From Arthrinium phaeospermum (lineage: Eukaryota; Ascomycota; Sordariomycetes; Amphisphaeriales; Apiosporaceae), in contig QYRS01000004.1 in NCBI GenBank assembly GCA_006503535.1, positions 2,852,001 through 2,916,000 on the forward strand: a stretch of 64,000 nt of DNA, given 5' to 3'. Of the stretch, positions 21,410 to 32,226 are shown piece after piece; position 1 is the stretch's first letter, and each line of letters starts with the position of its first letter. The translations under genes and the position numbers were made by a program. The notes under the pieces were generated by a model. It saw only the letters and a program-made list of their open reading frames with translations. It had not been told where the DNA came from and ran no database searches.

Positions 21410-23077
21410 ATGGCCTTTCTCGTCGGCAGTTCGGCGCCGCTCTCGGTGCAGCGACTTGCCGTCCCGGCCGTCTGCCTGCTGATCGCCTTTCTGGGCTACG
21501 GCTCGCAGGTTTTGTTCAATCGGTCTCCGGACCTGGAGCCCGGTGCCCTCACCCCCACGCAGTCCTACACGTTCAACGGCCTGCTACTATGTCTCTGGTG
21601 GACATACTACCGGGCCTGCACCGTTAACCCGGGGCGCTACACTTTCCCGCCATCGATAGCGAAACCGAACCACTCCGACGAAGAGGGCGAAGCGACGGGC
21701 GCGCAAGCTAAAAAGGCAGCAGGAGGTGGCAATGACGGGTTGGCGATAATGAACAGGAAGAATGGGGGCAGACCGCAGAAGCGGTGCAAGAAGTGTCGCC
21801 TGCCTAAGCCGCCGCGATCGCATCACTGCCGCATCTGCGGCCGCTGCATCCCCAAGATGGACCATCACTGTCCCTGGACCTCCAACTGCGTCTCACTGCA
21901 GACCTTTCCGCACTTCCTGCGCTTCCTGGTCTGGACCAACGTGTCGCTGTGGACCTTGCTCTACTTCGTCTTCCAGCGCTTCAATGCCCTCTGGACCAAC
22001 CGCCACCTGCCGGCCTACCTGGGCCCGACGCTGCCACAGCTGGTCTGGGTCACGCTGTTCGGCCTCGTGGCCCTGGGGACCAGCCTCGCCCTGGGTATCT
22101 TGTTGGCCACCACGGTCCAGGGCTGGCTCTTCAACACGACCATGATCGAGGGCTGGGAGATCGAGCGGCACGACGCCCTGCTCGAGCGCCGCCGGGGAGC
22201 CTTTGGCGACGGCGGCGGCGGCGGAAGCAACTACGACGAGGACGGCTACTGGGAGACGCGCCGCGATGCCGACGACCCGGCCCTCCTGCGTCTCGACCCC
22301 GTCGAGTTCCCCTACGACATCGGCATCTTCTCCAACATGGCGCAGGCCATGGGGACCGCCAACGTGCTGCTGTGGTTCTTCCCGTTCGCGTCGGGGCCGC
22401 GCGTCGCCCCCTTTCCCTCCTCCTCTCCCACGGACAGAAGAAACGAAGAGGGAGAAGAAGAAAATATCACGGGCTGGGCGTACGAGGAAAACGGCCTCAA
22501 CGACGACGAGGGCATGTGGCCGCCGCCGGACCCGGCCAAGATGCGGCACACGCGCGCCTGGAACGACAAGCGGCGGCGGGACCTGGCCGCGGAGCGCGCG
22601 GCGTACGACGAAAACAACAGGCGAGGGGGGAACAGCAACGAGGACGAAGTGGCCGCCTTCCGCCGGCGGCAGGAACTGGACATGAGGAGGTGGCAAGGGG
22701 GTGGCGGTAGCAACAGCGGACTACAACAGGAGGCGGGCCGCATCCTCGGCGAGTTGGAAGAAGTGGACGGCGGGGGCTACGAGTTCGTCGACAACGATCG
22801 CTACAGCTACGACAACAACTACGAGGACGAGCAGCTAGACCAACCACATGGCGGCGGGGTCGTCCTCGACGAAGGCAAGTCCGGCTGGGTCAATGCCGAC
22901 GGGGAGCAGCTGGGCGACTACGGCGTCGACGAGGATGCCGAGTTCGACGACGATGAGGACGATATCCTGGTCGAGCCGCCCGTGGACGAGGACGACGCAC
23001 ACGAAGATGATGATGTGCCCCTGGCCGAGCTGATCCGGCGTCGTAAAGTGCTGACGAAAGACGGGATAGACACGTGA
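21410..23077 (+). CDS. PFA4: DHHC protein S-acyltransferase (Pfa4 type)
   Basis: This is a palmitoyltransferase of the endoplasmic reticulum membrane; yeast Pfa4 acylates chitin synthase Chs3. It is a single exon with ATG at 21410, giving 555 residues. The start MAFLVGSSAPLS is followed by TM1 (about 13-35) and TM2 (about 55-69). The cysteine-rich domain has KRCKKCRLPKPPRSHHC, CGRC, and the catalytic DHHC at about 151-154 in MDHHCPWTSNC. Two further TM segments follow (about 170-190 and 205-235), then the TTVQGW (TTxE-like) segment. The last 250 residues are acidic with Gly/Asn-rich runs, ending in the DDDVPLAELIRRRK block seen in fungal Pfa4. An in-frame extension to 21338 is not conserved and was left out. 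The gene converges with myosin I. Confidence 0.93.
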   Translation: MAFLVGSSAPLSVQRLAVPAVCLLIAFLGYGSQVLFNRSPDLEPGALTPTQSYTFNGLLLCLWWTYYRACTVNPGRYTFPPSIAKPNHSDEEGEATGAQAKKAAGGGNDGLAIMNRKNGGRPQKRCKKCRLPKPPRSHHCRICGRCIPKMDHHCPWTSNCVSLQTFPHFLRFLVWTNVSLWTLLYFVFQRFNALWTNRHLPAYLGPTLPQLVWVTLFGLVALGTSLALGILLATTVQGWLFNTTMIEGWEIERHDALLERRRGAFGDGGGGGSNYDEDGYWETRRDADDPALLRLDPVEFPYDIGIFSNMAQAMGTANVLLWFFPFASGPRVAPFPSSSPTDRRNEEGEEENITGWAYEENGLNDDEGMWPPPDPAKMRHTRAWNDKRRRDLAAERAAYDENNRRGGNSNEDEVAAFRRRQELDMRRWQGGGGSNSGLQQEAGRILGELEEVDGGGYEFVDNDRYSYDNNYEDEQLDQPHGGGVVLDEGKSGWVNADGEQLGDYGVDEDAEFDDDEDDILVEPPVDEDDAHEDDDVPLAELIRRRKVLTKDGIDT

Positions 23078-23641
23078 GGCCTAGACGGATAACACGTATT
23101 TATCTATATCATGTGCACCTAGACAAATTAAGTAAAATATCAAAATGTTTTCCTATCAAATACTGTCTGTCTATAAAAGCCACAGCCGATAAATAGGGGC
23201 TGGAGCACCAACCGACGCCCTCCCCCACCTGAGTCTCTGTCGTCGTCAAACTGGTCGAAAGTGTATATAATCTATAGAGAAACTCGGCAAGGCACGCCAC
23301 CACCGCCTTCGTCCCGCACTGTGAATCTTCAGTGCGCGTAGCGTAACGAGGCCATTGTAGCTTTTCCCCTTCTTTCTTCCTCGAATCGAAAAAGAGAAAC
23401 TCTCCCAAAGGCGGAAGACAAGAGCCTGAGCTCGAGCAAAATGCCGCACAGCCTCTCTAGTATCTTGCTTTTCCCAGGCTGCATGCATGCTCAAGAATAA
23501 CAAAAAGGGTAATTTTTCATCAAGTCATGGGTTCTTTCCGCAATCGTCCCCCTTCGCTTATTTCCCCCAGTTTCAAAGTCATTGTGTGAAAAGAAATCGA
23601 AGGTCGCCCCCCACGTACTCTCTCTTGTTCTCTTTCGTGAT
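23078..23641. other. Convergent 3' intergenic region (Pfa4 / myosin I)
   Basis: This 564-base stretch holds the 3' UTRs of the two convergent genes. No coding frame is supported. Confidence 0.6.
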
Positions 23642-26600
23642 TTACCAATCGTCGTCGTCCTCCTTCTTGTGCTGCATCGCGTTCTGGCGAGCCTTGAGGG
23701 CGTCGGCAAGTGAGCCTGCGATGCTTGGTGTCGGCGTGCTACTCCTACTAGGGGTGTCCGAACCATTGTTCATGCTCATCGCCGAGTCTCGGGCCTGGAG
23801 CGCAGCGGGCTTTGGCTTGCTGGCAGCAGGTCGCTTGGCTGGGGGTTGAGGGGGTTTTGGCTTGGCCGACGCCGCAGCACCGTTCGCCGAGGGAGGAGGT
23901 GGTGGTGGTCGAGGTGCAGGGACAGGGGCAGATGCAGGAGCCTTCATCTCTTCAACATATGCCGCTGGGACCCACGCTTGTCCAGCAGCATTCTTGGCTA
24001 GCCACCAACCTGCGTCTAATTAGCATCCAACATCGTCTTACATGGAGAAAGGGAGATTGCTTACCATTGTTCTCCTTCTGCACGACCTCAATAATGTCAC
24101 CGGCCTTGATTGACAACTCGTTCTCTTTCTGTCCAGCAAAGTCGTAAAGAACCTTGGCCTGCATCTTGGCTTTCGCGGGTGGAGCAGCAGGAGGCGGAGG
24201 TGGTGGAGGCATCCGAGCAGTTGAAGAAGTGGAGTTCTGGTTCCGCGTATGGCTCGGGAGTGTAGATGTGGCAGCAGCCGGCGTGGGGACAGGGCGCGGC
24301 GTCTGCAACGAGGCCGGTCCACGTTTGGTGGTCGAAGCTGCCGGTCGGGTATTCCCTCCTTGAGCCGGTCTTCCGTTGGGGCCACCAGGCTTGATGAGCT
24401 TGCCCCGAGTGATGGGTCTCGGCGGCACGGGCTTACCCTTCGGGGTCGGCTTCGATGCTGAGCTGGGCGCCTCACCCTGCTGAGTGTGTACTGTGCTGCT
24501 CTTGTAGTAGTCGACAGGTTGTTGCGAGTCCTTGACTACCTTGATAAGCTGCATCTTCCCTGGCTTCTTGGCATACTCGATCGACTCGCCGATCTTAAGG
24601 GTGAAGCCCCCGGGCATGCACCGTTGCATTTGCGTGAACAGTTCCGTCTTGAAAACACAGTTCAGTAATGGATCGGGTTCTTGAGGAGAGCCGACACCCA
24701 GAGAGAACCAATCATCTCGGCAGGTAGAGGTGCCAATGAACTTGATGGCTCCAAGAGGTATTTGGCGCTCAGTGATAATCTGCACTTGGTGGTTGACCAT
24801 GGCCTGGGCTACAATGTAGAACTTGCTGTTCGTAACAATGAAGATACGGGGACTCGGCTTGCTGGATCGACCGAACTTGTGTTCTAAAACCTCACCACGG
24901 CATGTGAATAAGGCCTTTTCGTTGGTGGACAGTTGCATGCCCGTGCGGATCTGGGAACCGGGTCCTGCCGTGGCATTGACGCCAAGGTAGTCACCCAAGA
25001 ACCGCCGCGAACCCAACAGACTGTATCTACGCCTCTCCTTGCGGCCCTGCAAGACCTGGTGGCCCTGATCACGAAGTTGGAGATACTCAGCGCCAGTTCG
25101 CTTCTTACGGAAGAACCGCTGAATTCTCGTCGCAGATTCGGCTCGGTATGCGAGGTACGCCCTCCACATTCTCTGGATACGCGTGGCCATGTTATGCCAG
25201 TAACGATCACGCATAGTCTCCAAGGCAAATAGCGTCTCGGGCGACTTAATGAAGGCTTTTGTCGTGCCCAGCTGCCACTCCTCCTTCGGGATACTTGTAT
25301 CCTTCAGAATCTGCTTGACGGCAGCCTCTTCGGAACCTGACCATGTGTACTCGCCCGCATAGGACGTCGCAGGCGACAGCAAGAAGAAGCGCTCAACAAA
25401 CTTTTCGAAATTCTGACGGTAAGCGAAACCCGCACGGCGAATCCGAACGTTTTCCTGCAAACCAAGATATTTGACTTGATGCAAGACATTGGGAACATTG
25501 TATTCGGTTGGCGACTTGTTCTCGTTGGGCTTGACAGTACGGATGTACGAGGGCTGACATTTCATCAGGGTTTCCACGAGGGCATTGGCCGAAGTCCTGA
25601 TCCTGTCTCCGGCAGTAGGGGGTAGTTTCCTGTTGTCCTGGTCCACTTGCTGGGGGAAAAGCATATGCACAAAGCGGTTCTGGCTCTGCTGGAATAGGTT
25701 CTGAACTCCCTTGAGAAGTTGGTCCTTGTTCTTGTCTGTGATACCTTCAACAGTGTAGCTCACATCACCGGCATAGTGCTTAATGATGAAGCTGCCCTGT
25801 CGTGGTGTCAAATGGGCGTGGGACATGCCGTTGATACTCTGCATGAACGTGCGGTCGCAGGCAGCCGGATCGGCGTGAGCCGTCTTGGTCGCATCCTTCA
25901 TCGCCGAGAAAAGACCAACAGGACGGATTTGTTCGATCAGGTCGCACACCACCTTGTTGTCGAAGTACTTGATTGGTGTCCATTGGATCTGTTCCCTGGC
26001 GTACTCCTCCTGCTCTGCTTTCAGGGTCAACTGAATGAAAATCTGCTGTAGCTTCTCGTTGACATAGTTGATACACAGTTGTTCGAAGCTGTTCTTCTCG
26101 AAGATCTCGAAGCCGTAGATATCTAGAATACCGACATTGTTGTCGGTAGCTTGTCTCGCCTTCAGTGATTGGTTGATTCGGGTGACAATCCAGTCGAAAA
26201 GGTTATAGTAGATAGCCATGGCCAGGGCATCACGGGTTGCGGTTGCTTGGGCGGGATTGGCAGGTGACTCAATGACCTCTCCGTTTCTCGGGGTCAGAAC
26301 TCGGATAGTAATGCCCTTGATGAGTGCTTCCGGGGTGACTTCCAGTAAATATGCCAAGAAGTCGACCACGCTCTGATCGGCTACTTGAGCAAAACTGTCG
26401 TCGCCTTCGATAAATGTTATGTTTCCGCACCATAAGATAGCGGAGATCATACGGAACACCTCATCTTGCTCCCCTTGTGTAAGGCCGATGATTCCCATGG
26501 CCTGTAACGTATCCTTGAACTCCGCCAAGTCGTCGATCCCATCGACATCGAAGCATTTCGACCGACTAAGGTAGGCATATGTGTTTGGTTGTTGTATGCC

Positions 26601-27418
26601 GAACGTCGACCTATAGTTGTCTGAGGCGCCCTTGGTGAACTGGTAGAAAATGTGGAAGTTCCGTTCGTTGACAATCTGGCCAACGACTCTGCTCTTCTCC
26701 AGAAGGTAGTTCGTAATGTCGGCTCCCACCGGCTCTCCGTTGGAGTTGAAGTGGATCTGGAGGTATTTACCGAATCGTGAGGAGTTGTTATTCCGCAACG
26801 TCTTGGCATTTCCGAAAGACTCTAGAAGCGGGTTGGTGGCCAGCACCATGTCTTTGATCTGCTTGATGTCGCCATCCTCTCCACCTGACACATTCGCAAT
26901 ATACTGCATTATGCGCTTGGCAGCTTCCGTCTTTCCGGCTCCTGACTCTCCCGAGATAATAACACACTGGTTCTCCTTGTATGCCTTCATGTTGTAGTAG
27001 GCGGACTCGGCGATCGCGAAGACGTGCGGCGGCATCTCGAGACGGTTCTTGCCTTTGTAGGAGTCGAGGACCTGGTCGGTGTAGATGCCGAGGTCTCGGA
27101 ACGGATTGACGGAGACCAACACATGGCCAATGTAGGTGTATATTTCGCGGCCTTCGAATCGCTTCTTCAAGTTCTCGTTGATGGCTTCGTTGGATACTTT
27201 GCTCAGCAGGGTCAGATCGGAGACACCAATCTCCTTCTTTTTGCTGGTTTCGAAAGTGGCCTTCTTGGGCTTTGCGCCGCCTCCTGAATCTCCTCCACCG
27301 CCGCGGGCAGCCTGGGCCGCCTTGTCCTTGGGGCGTCTACTGATACCCTGAAGTCACACATATCGTCAGTCGCGGGGATCGGTCGAGGGGCGGCGTGTTG
27401 TTGTTATTGTCTTACCAT
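23642..27418 (-). CDS. MYO1: Class I myosin (MyoA/Myo1), actin-based motor of endocytosis and polarised growth
   Basis: Minus-strand exons are 27418-27416, 27347-24065 and 24009-23642, giving 1217 residues. The first exon is only the ATG; a 68-nt intron then leads into [12 protein letters not shown], the Neurospora-type N-terminus. The motor domain has P-loop GESGAGKT (about 134-141), switch [11 protein letters not shown], and switch [11 protein letters not shown]. The TEDS region [11 protein letters not shown] (about 355-365) has Glu358 at 16 residues before DALA and Ser362, which I believe matches the phosphorylated Ser371 of A. nidulans MyoA. Two IQ motifs ([25 protein letters not shown]) precede the basic TH1 membrane-binding domain. 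The Pro-rich TH2 follows, then an SH3 domain interrupted by the 55-nt last intron, and a terminal acidic KKEDDDDW for Arp2/3 activation. The family is often essential in fungi. Confidence 0.97.
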
Positions 27419-28781
27419 GTTGGGCACGCATGAATCGAGCAAATCCCAGAAGCAAACACGTGGAGGTTAGTCGGGTGCGACGAGGGCGTGGGAAATCACA
27501 GGAGATAGACAGTAGGAAAGCCGTTGCGAGAAGCACAGGCTCAGCAGTGGTATGTTGGGGTGTTGGAGAGAAAAAAAAATAGTATAAGTCTGCCTAACTC
27601 CAGGTTGCCAAATGCAAGTTGTCGCAAGTGAGATTGATACATGTACGCAATGCTTGGGGCTTGTCCCTGAATGCAGGGCCCAGATAAGAGGCGGTGCAGC
27701 CGATGCAGCTCCCCCGCCTCCCCTAACCATCGGGTACCTAAGGGGTGTACCTAATTAAGCTTACATGAACACGTCAAGTGCTTACCTAATTGAAACGGCC
27801 TAGCGCTGTTAGCACCGCCGGATTATCTCACGGAACGTTGATCCCGATTTCTTTCCCATTGCTATTTCCATCCATCCTTGCAGCCCCGTCCCATGACAAT
27901 GCAACCTCAATTGTGAGCCAGCAGGGTGAAATGATATCATTCTCACAAAGAGCTATCAAGAAGCTATGTCTCTAATGGAATTGTATACCCAGACAGCAGC
28001 AACTATCCAGATGGATGTGACACCTATCCCTAGCTGGATCTCCCAGTGTCAAGTCCTGGAGCGTTCCCAGAAATATATGGGTGAGACTGGGATGAAGACT
28101 TGGAACGAGAGGCAAAACTGACTCGTCGCCCCGAGAAATTGAACGAGATTCCTGCGACTGCCATGACTATATGTGAATACAGCAACCATCGTCGCATCAA
28201 CATCAAATTCCAAAGCGTGCTTGCAACAAGAACTGGATTGGTGGCTTAGCTATTTATGCAAATATTCAAGCTACCTTCTGGGCAGCCCTATGGACTGGAG
28301 ATAAGAGTTAACTCCTGAGTTAGCTGCTTGGGTAAGCGTCGAGGAATGAGCACACAGTCGAGCCAACCAACAAAAGACAGATCCTGCCAATCAGGTGTTG
28401 CACATTTGGGTATAGGCGCCACTAAACCCAACTACCCGAGATGCTTCTGACCAGGATGAGGATGCCCCGCCACGTGCCGCGGACTATTTACATGTATACA
28501 CGATGGACTTAACGACAGCTTCAATTGTCCGGAAAAGTGCGATGTCTCTGATTTTGCTTTGAAATCAACCGCAAAGTCAGAGATGTGTAATTCCATCAAC
28601 ACGATACCATGGTCGATATGGATATTGCCAGAATTCCTTGTGATGGGGTCTGGCATCACAACACTATAAATATAGGGAGGAGCGTCCGTCGTTAGATATG
28701 TCCAGTCGTTCCATACAACAACCCACTTCAGCTACTTGAAAACCATTACAACCCAATACAACTCGCTTCCAATCTAATAAA
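27419..28781. other. Divergent intergenic region (myosin I / AKR)
   Basis: No gene is supported in these 1.4 kb. The myosin-proximal part is the probable leader and promoter of the myosin gene on the minus strand. The AKR-proximal end has a TATA box (listed separately). Confidence 0.55.
28665..28672 (+). promoter_or_regulatory. TATA box of the AKR gene
   Basis: A canonical TATAAATA lies 110 bases before the ATG at 28782, a normal distance for a filamentous fungal gene with a short leader. Confidence 0.5.
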
Positions 28782-30311
28782 ATGGCTTTCCTCCCGCCTC
28801 CAGTACCCAAAAGTCTTCTTGGGAGACACCGCCTATTGGCACCATCGGCATCCATTCGAGTCAGTCCTCTGACTCTTGGTGGCATGAGTACGCTTCCCCC
28901 CTTTTTATCAATTGGCTAAGTTCGGCTTGCAGCTGAGCTCACACTATGGGTCTAGGTCTCGGGGACGCCTGGAAGATGGGGATGGGAGAATGTACCAAGG
29001 AGATGGCATTTGAGTTGCTCGACACGTTTTACGACCTAGGGGGCAACTTCGTCGACACGGCCAACATGTACCAGGGAGGCCAGAGCGAGCAGTGGATCGG
29101 CGAGTGGATGCAAAAGACCGGCCGCCGCCCGGAGATGGTCATTGCTACCAAGTACACAATGAACCCCATGGTGGGCCATATGCAGCTTCAACACAGCAAC
29201 TTCGGCGGCACAGGGACCAAGAGCATGCACCTGTCCATTCACAGCAGTCTGAAGAACTTGCAGACCGACTACGTTGACATTGTATGGTTCACCCCCTTTT
29301 CTTCTTTCTTGATATCTCCATGGTGAGACGATGGCATAGGCCAGGGATACACCTACCTACCTAAGTAGGTAGCATGAACGAACAAGGAAATTCACTAACA
29401 CCCATATCTCGCACGCTACAGTTCTTTGTTCACGCCTGGGACTACGCGACCGGCATCCCAGAGCTGATGCGCTCACTTAACGTGCTGGTGGACCAGGGCA
29501 AGGTCCTGTACCTGGGTATCAGCGACGCGCCCGCCTGGGTCGTGGTCAAAGCCAACGCCTATGCGCGCCAGCACGGCCTGCGGCCCTTCTCAATCTACCA
29601 GGGCCGCTACTCGGCACAGGAGCGCGACCTCGAGCGCGAGATCATCCCCATGTGCCTCGACGAGGGCATGGCCATCCACGCCTTCGGCACCCTGGGCGGC
29701 GGGCAGTTCAAGTCGCCCGGCTCTGAGGACACGGGCTCGCGCCAGTTGCCTCCGCACCTTCGGATCGGGCGTGAGGCGGCCGTCTCCAAAGTGCTGGACG
29801 AGGTAGCGAAACGCCACGGGGTTCATATTACGGCTGTCGCGCTGGCTTACGCCATGCAGAAGGTGAGTAAAAATATGTGTTTTGTGTAACGAGTCGCAGT
29901 GATCTTGTTCTCAATCTGGATGGATCTCTGCGACACCTAACTACTTACCTATCTACGCACCTTCCACGCCCCTGAAGCAAAAGAAAATCCACTAATTAAC
30001 CAACCCCTCTGTCCCGCCAGACTCCGTATCTGTTCCCCGTTGTCGGGGGTCGAAAGGTCGAGCAACTGAAAGCGAATGTGGAGGCGTTGTCCTTGGAGCT
30101 GTCGCCGGAAGATGTCGCCGAGATCGAAAAGGGGTATGATTTTGACTTCGGCTTCCCGCACAACATACTCAACAGCAACGGCAATATGGTCAAGGGGCCA
30201 CAAGACGTCACGCTGCTCGCTGGCATGGGACATTTTGACTACGTGGCATCTCCGGCCGCGATCAAACCACACAAGGGGGATTTGACTGTCGCGTGGAAAG
30301 CACCAGCATAG
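28782..30311 (+). CDS. Aldo-keto reductase, norsolorinic acid reductase / aryl-alcohol dehydrogenase type
   Basis: This is an NADPH-dependent AKR9-like enzyme, similar to fungal NorA and yeast Aad proteins that reduce aryl aldehydes or polyketide ketones. Exons are 28782-28887, 28956-29281, 29422-29862 and 30021-30311, giving 387 residues. Splicing rebuilds the signature LGGMSLGDAWK across intron 1 and DIFFVHAWDYATGIPELM across intron 2. The catalytic tetrad is Asp69 and Tyr74 (NFVDTANMYQ), Lys101 (ATKYT) and His148 (VHAWD). The C-terminal cofactor region PYLFPVVGGRKVEQL is intact. Intron 2 (140 nt) contains an eight-base-pair CTACCTAC/GTAGGTAG hairpin. No polyketide or aflatoxin-type genes are adjacent, so a role in mycotoxin synthesis is not indicated. 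The gene converges on the RGG-tailed gene. Confidence 0.92.
29353..29372. repeat. Perfect hairpin inside AKR intron 2
   Basis: CTACCTAC and GTAGGTAG flank a four-base CTAA loop, giving an eight-base-pair stem within the 140-nt intron. Similar ACCTAC/GTAGGT words recur elsewhere in the window (for example around 32010-32035 and 15230-15255). Confidence 0.6.
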
Positions 30312-30594
30312 TCAGAGGGAGAACCAGCACGAATAAGGTGGAAGCACTTTTGACGGTGTTACTAGATAGCACACCCCTTTGTTAGCCCAGCACACATTCG
30401 TTCTCCGCTTAAACATTACTCACAATCACATCCTTGTGTCGTTCCCAGTATCTTTGTTACTTCTTTCGCGGTGCCTGATAGATCGACTCGTTGCATGTAA
30501 CAACCAAAAGAGTTGCTGCTGATCTTGACAGTTGGACAACCGTGTTCAGCATGTTTGGTCGAAAATCTCGTCATCGGTTCTAGGGCCGCATCGT

Positions 30595-31623
30595 TCAGGG
30601 ATTCACCTGTCTCTTCAGGATTTGGCGCACGACAGGCTTCTCAGGGCTGGTGGTGGTGTTTCTCTTGAGAATCTGGCGTCCGGCAGTCGGTCTCAATCTT
30701 GATCCGGCTGCCGTGTGGTTGTCGCGCTGGTGTCCCTTGCGTTCATGAGTCTGAGGTGTCTCCTCGGGGTCGTATAGATTCCGATCTCTTCCTCCTCGGC
30801 CTCGACCTCGACCGCCCCTGCGCCCTCGGCGACGTCCAACCTCTTGACTGTCGTCAATGCTGAGGCTCTCGAGCCATGACTCGACGCGGAAGATCAAGTC
30901 TTCTCTGTGGGCCTTTTCAGCAGCTTCCTCGAAGGCCTTATCGGTGACCGGCTTGATGGGCTCGTCATCTGGGTCGTTGTGCTGCTTCTCGTACTTGGCC
31001 ATCTCGACTCGAAGCGTCCCGAAGTCCCGATGCTGCGGGACGTCCAACCCAACCCAGCTATGCTCGCCGGTGGGAGCGGTGTAGCGGTCTAGGACCTTCG
31101 ATGGCGGGAAGAGGTACTTCTTCTTCTCCTCGCCTTCGCGGCCGAGAACGAACATGAAGGCCAGGTACTCGCCGACTTCTGACCGGAGTGGTGGGCTCAG
31201 ATGGCGTCCCCACCAGGCGCCGCTGTTGCTGCCCACACGCATGACGCTGACACATCGAAGCAGATGCTCAACCTGCAAGCCGTGTGCCAATTCTACCGGG
31301 CATGCCCAGTCTTGCTCGCGCTGTCCCGGTGCGATGGTGATCAAAGGGACCTTGTACGAGGCGTTCTTGAACAGCTCAACGTGCTGCTCGTCATGGACAA
31401 TCTCGAAGCCGCTGATGCTGCTGTTCTCGTAGCTCATGACGAAATCAGGGTCCAGCGAGCTCATCTCGATGCGATATCCGCCCCAAAGTTCCTCCGAGAC
31501 GATGCTGCGGATGGTGGACAGGATGGTGGCATCGCCCCAGTCACAATGGGGTTGCTCAAGGAAAGAGGCGACACATTCCACGATGTCGTCGGAGATGTTG
31601 ATCAATTTGGAAATGCTCGCCAT
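30595..31623 (-). CDS. Uncharacterised protein with RGG-type C-terminal tail
   Basis: I do not recognise a family. It is a single exon of 342 residues when started at the ATG at 31623 (ACCACCATGG context), in preference to the longer frame from 31659, whose first codons are not an ATG of good context. The N-terminal half (about 1-150) is mixed helical sequence without signal peptide or membrane segment. The middle holds a charged stretch near 200-240 (KYEKQHNDPDDEPIKPVTD). The segment RRRGRRGGRGRGRGGRDRN at about 265-285 is an RGG/RG box of the kind that binds RNA and is methylated by arginine methyltransferases. The tail contains RQILKR twice, 20 residues apart. RNA binding is inferred from composition. 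Codon use and a clean long frame make it a real gene. Confidence 0.75.
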   Translation of the reverse strand: MASISKLINISDDIVECVASFLEQPHCDWGDATILSTIRSIVSEELWGGYRIEMSSLDPDFVMSYENSSISGFEIVHDEQHVELFKNASYKVPLITIAPGQREQDWACPVELAHGLQVEHLLRCVSVMRVGSNSGAWWGRHLSPPLRSEVGEYLAFMFVLGREGEEKKKYLFPPSKVLDRYTAPTGEHSWVGLDVPQHRDFGTLRVEMAKYEKQHNDPDDEPIKPVTDKAFEEAAEKAHREDLIFRVESWLESLSIDDSQEVGRRRGRRGGRGRGRGGRDRNLYDPEETPQTHERKGHQRDNHTAAGSRLRPTAGRQILKRNTTTSPEKPVVRQILKRQVNP

Positions 31624-32226
31624 GGTGGTTGAGATTACCGTGCTGTCGCGATGGCACAAGAATGCGTTTCTTTGTATGTGTGTTTGTGTGTCAGATGGGC
31701 AACTGCTGTCGTTTCACTGCAGGATCGCCGAGGCTGATGATGACATTTGAAGAAATATGTCAGTTGCTTTTGACCTTTCTCCGACAATGGCCAATTGATT
31801 ATCAACGGATAAAGGAAATATGAGACCTGTTGCACTTAAGGATGGACAATGTCCTTGAAGGCTGGGTGCAAATGTGGGTCTGGTGGGAGTTTGACAAAGG
31901 AGACAGCGAGATTGAGTTCGTGGTCGTCCACAATGTGACTGAAATCGGCGAAAATTATGTGGGATGGGATGACTGGCCAACGTTTTGTATTCACATGCTT
32001 ACTTCCTGACCTACATATAGGTACCGTACCTATGTGCACAACCTGCAGCCTCAGGACGAATAAGCGACAAGTGATTGTCAAGTGAACCACGAGCAAATAA
32101 GCGATTGTCAGCCTTGACAGAGGGGACTTCTAAGCCGATCAAGCAGTATCCTCTCTAATAGGGGTCGATTGAAGGAAAAGCTATCTCTCTATAAACGTTT
32201 AGGAAAAACCGGTTGGACTCCGAAAC
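31624..32226. other. Intergenic region between two minus-strand genes
   Basis: This is the upstream region of the RGG-tailed gene and the 3' side of the FAD monooxygenase gene. It contains a GT-rich run near 31672-31692 and a 17-base near-palindrome ATAGGTAC-C-GTACCTAT at about 32016-32032. No coding frame is supported. Confidence 0.5.
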
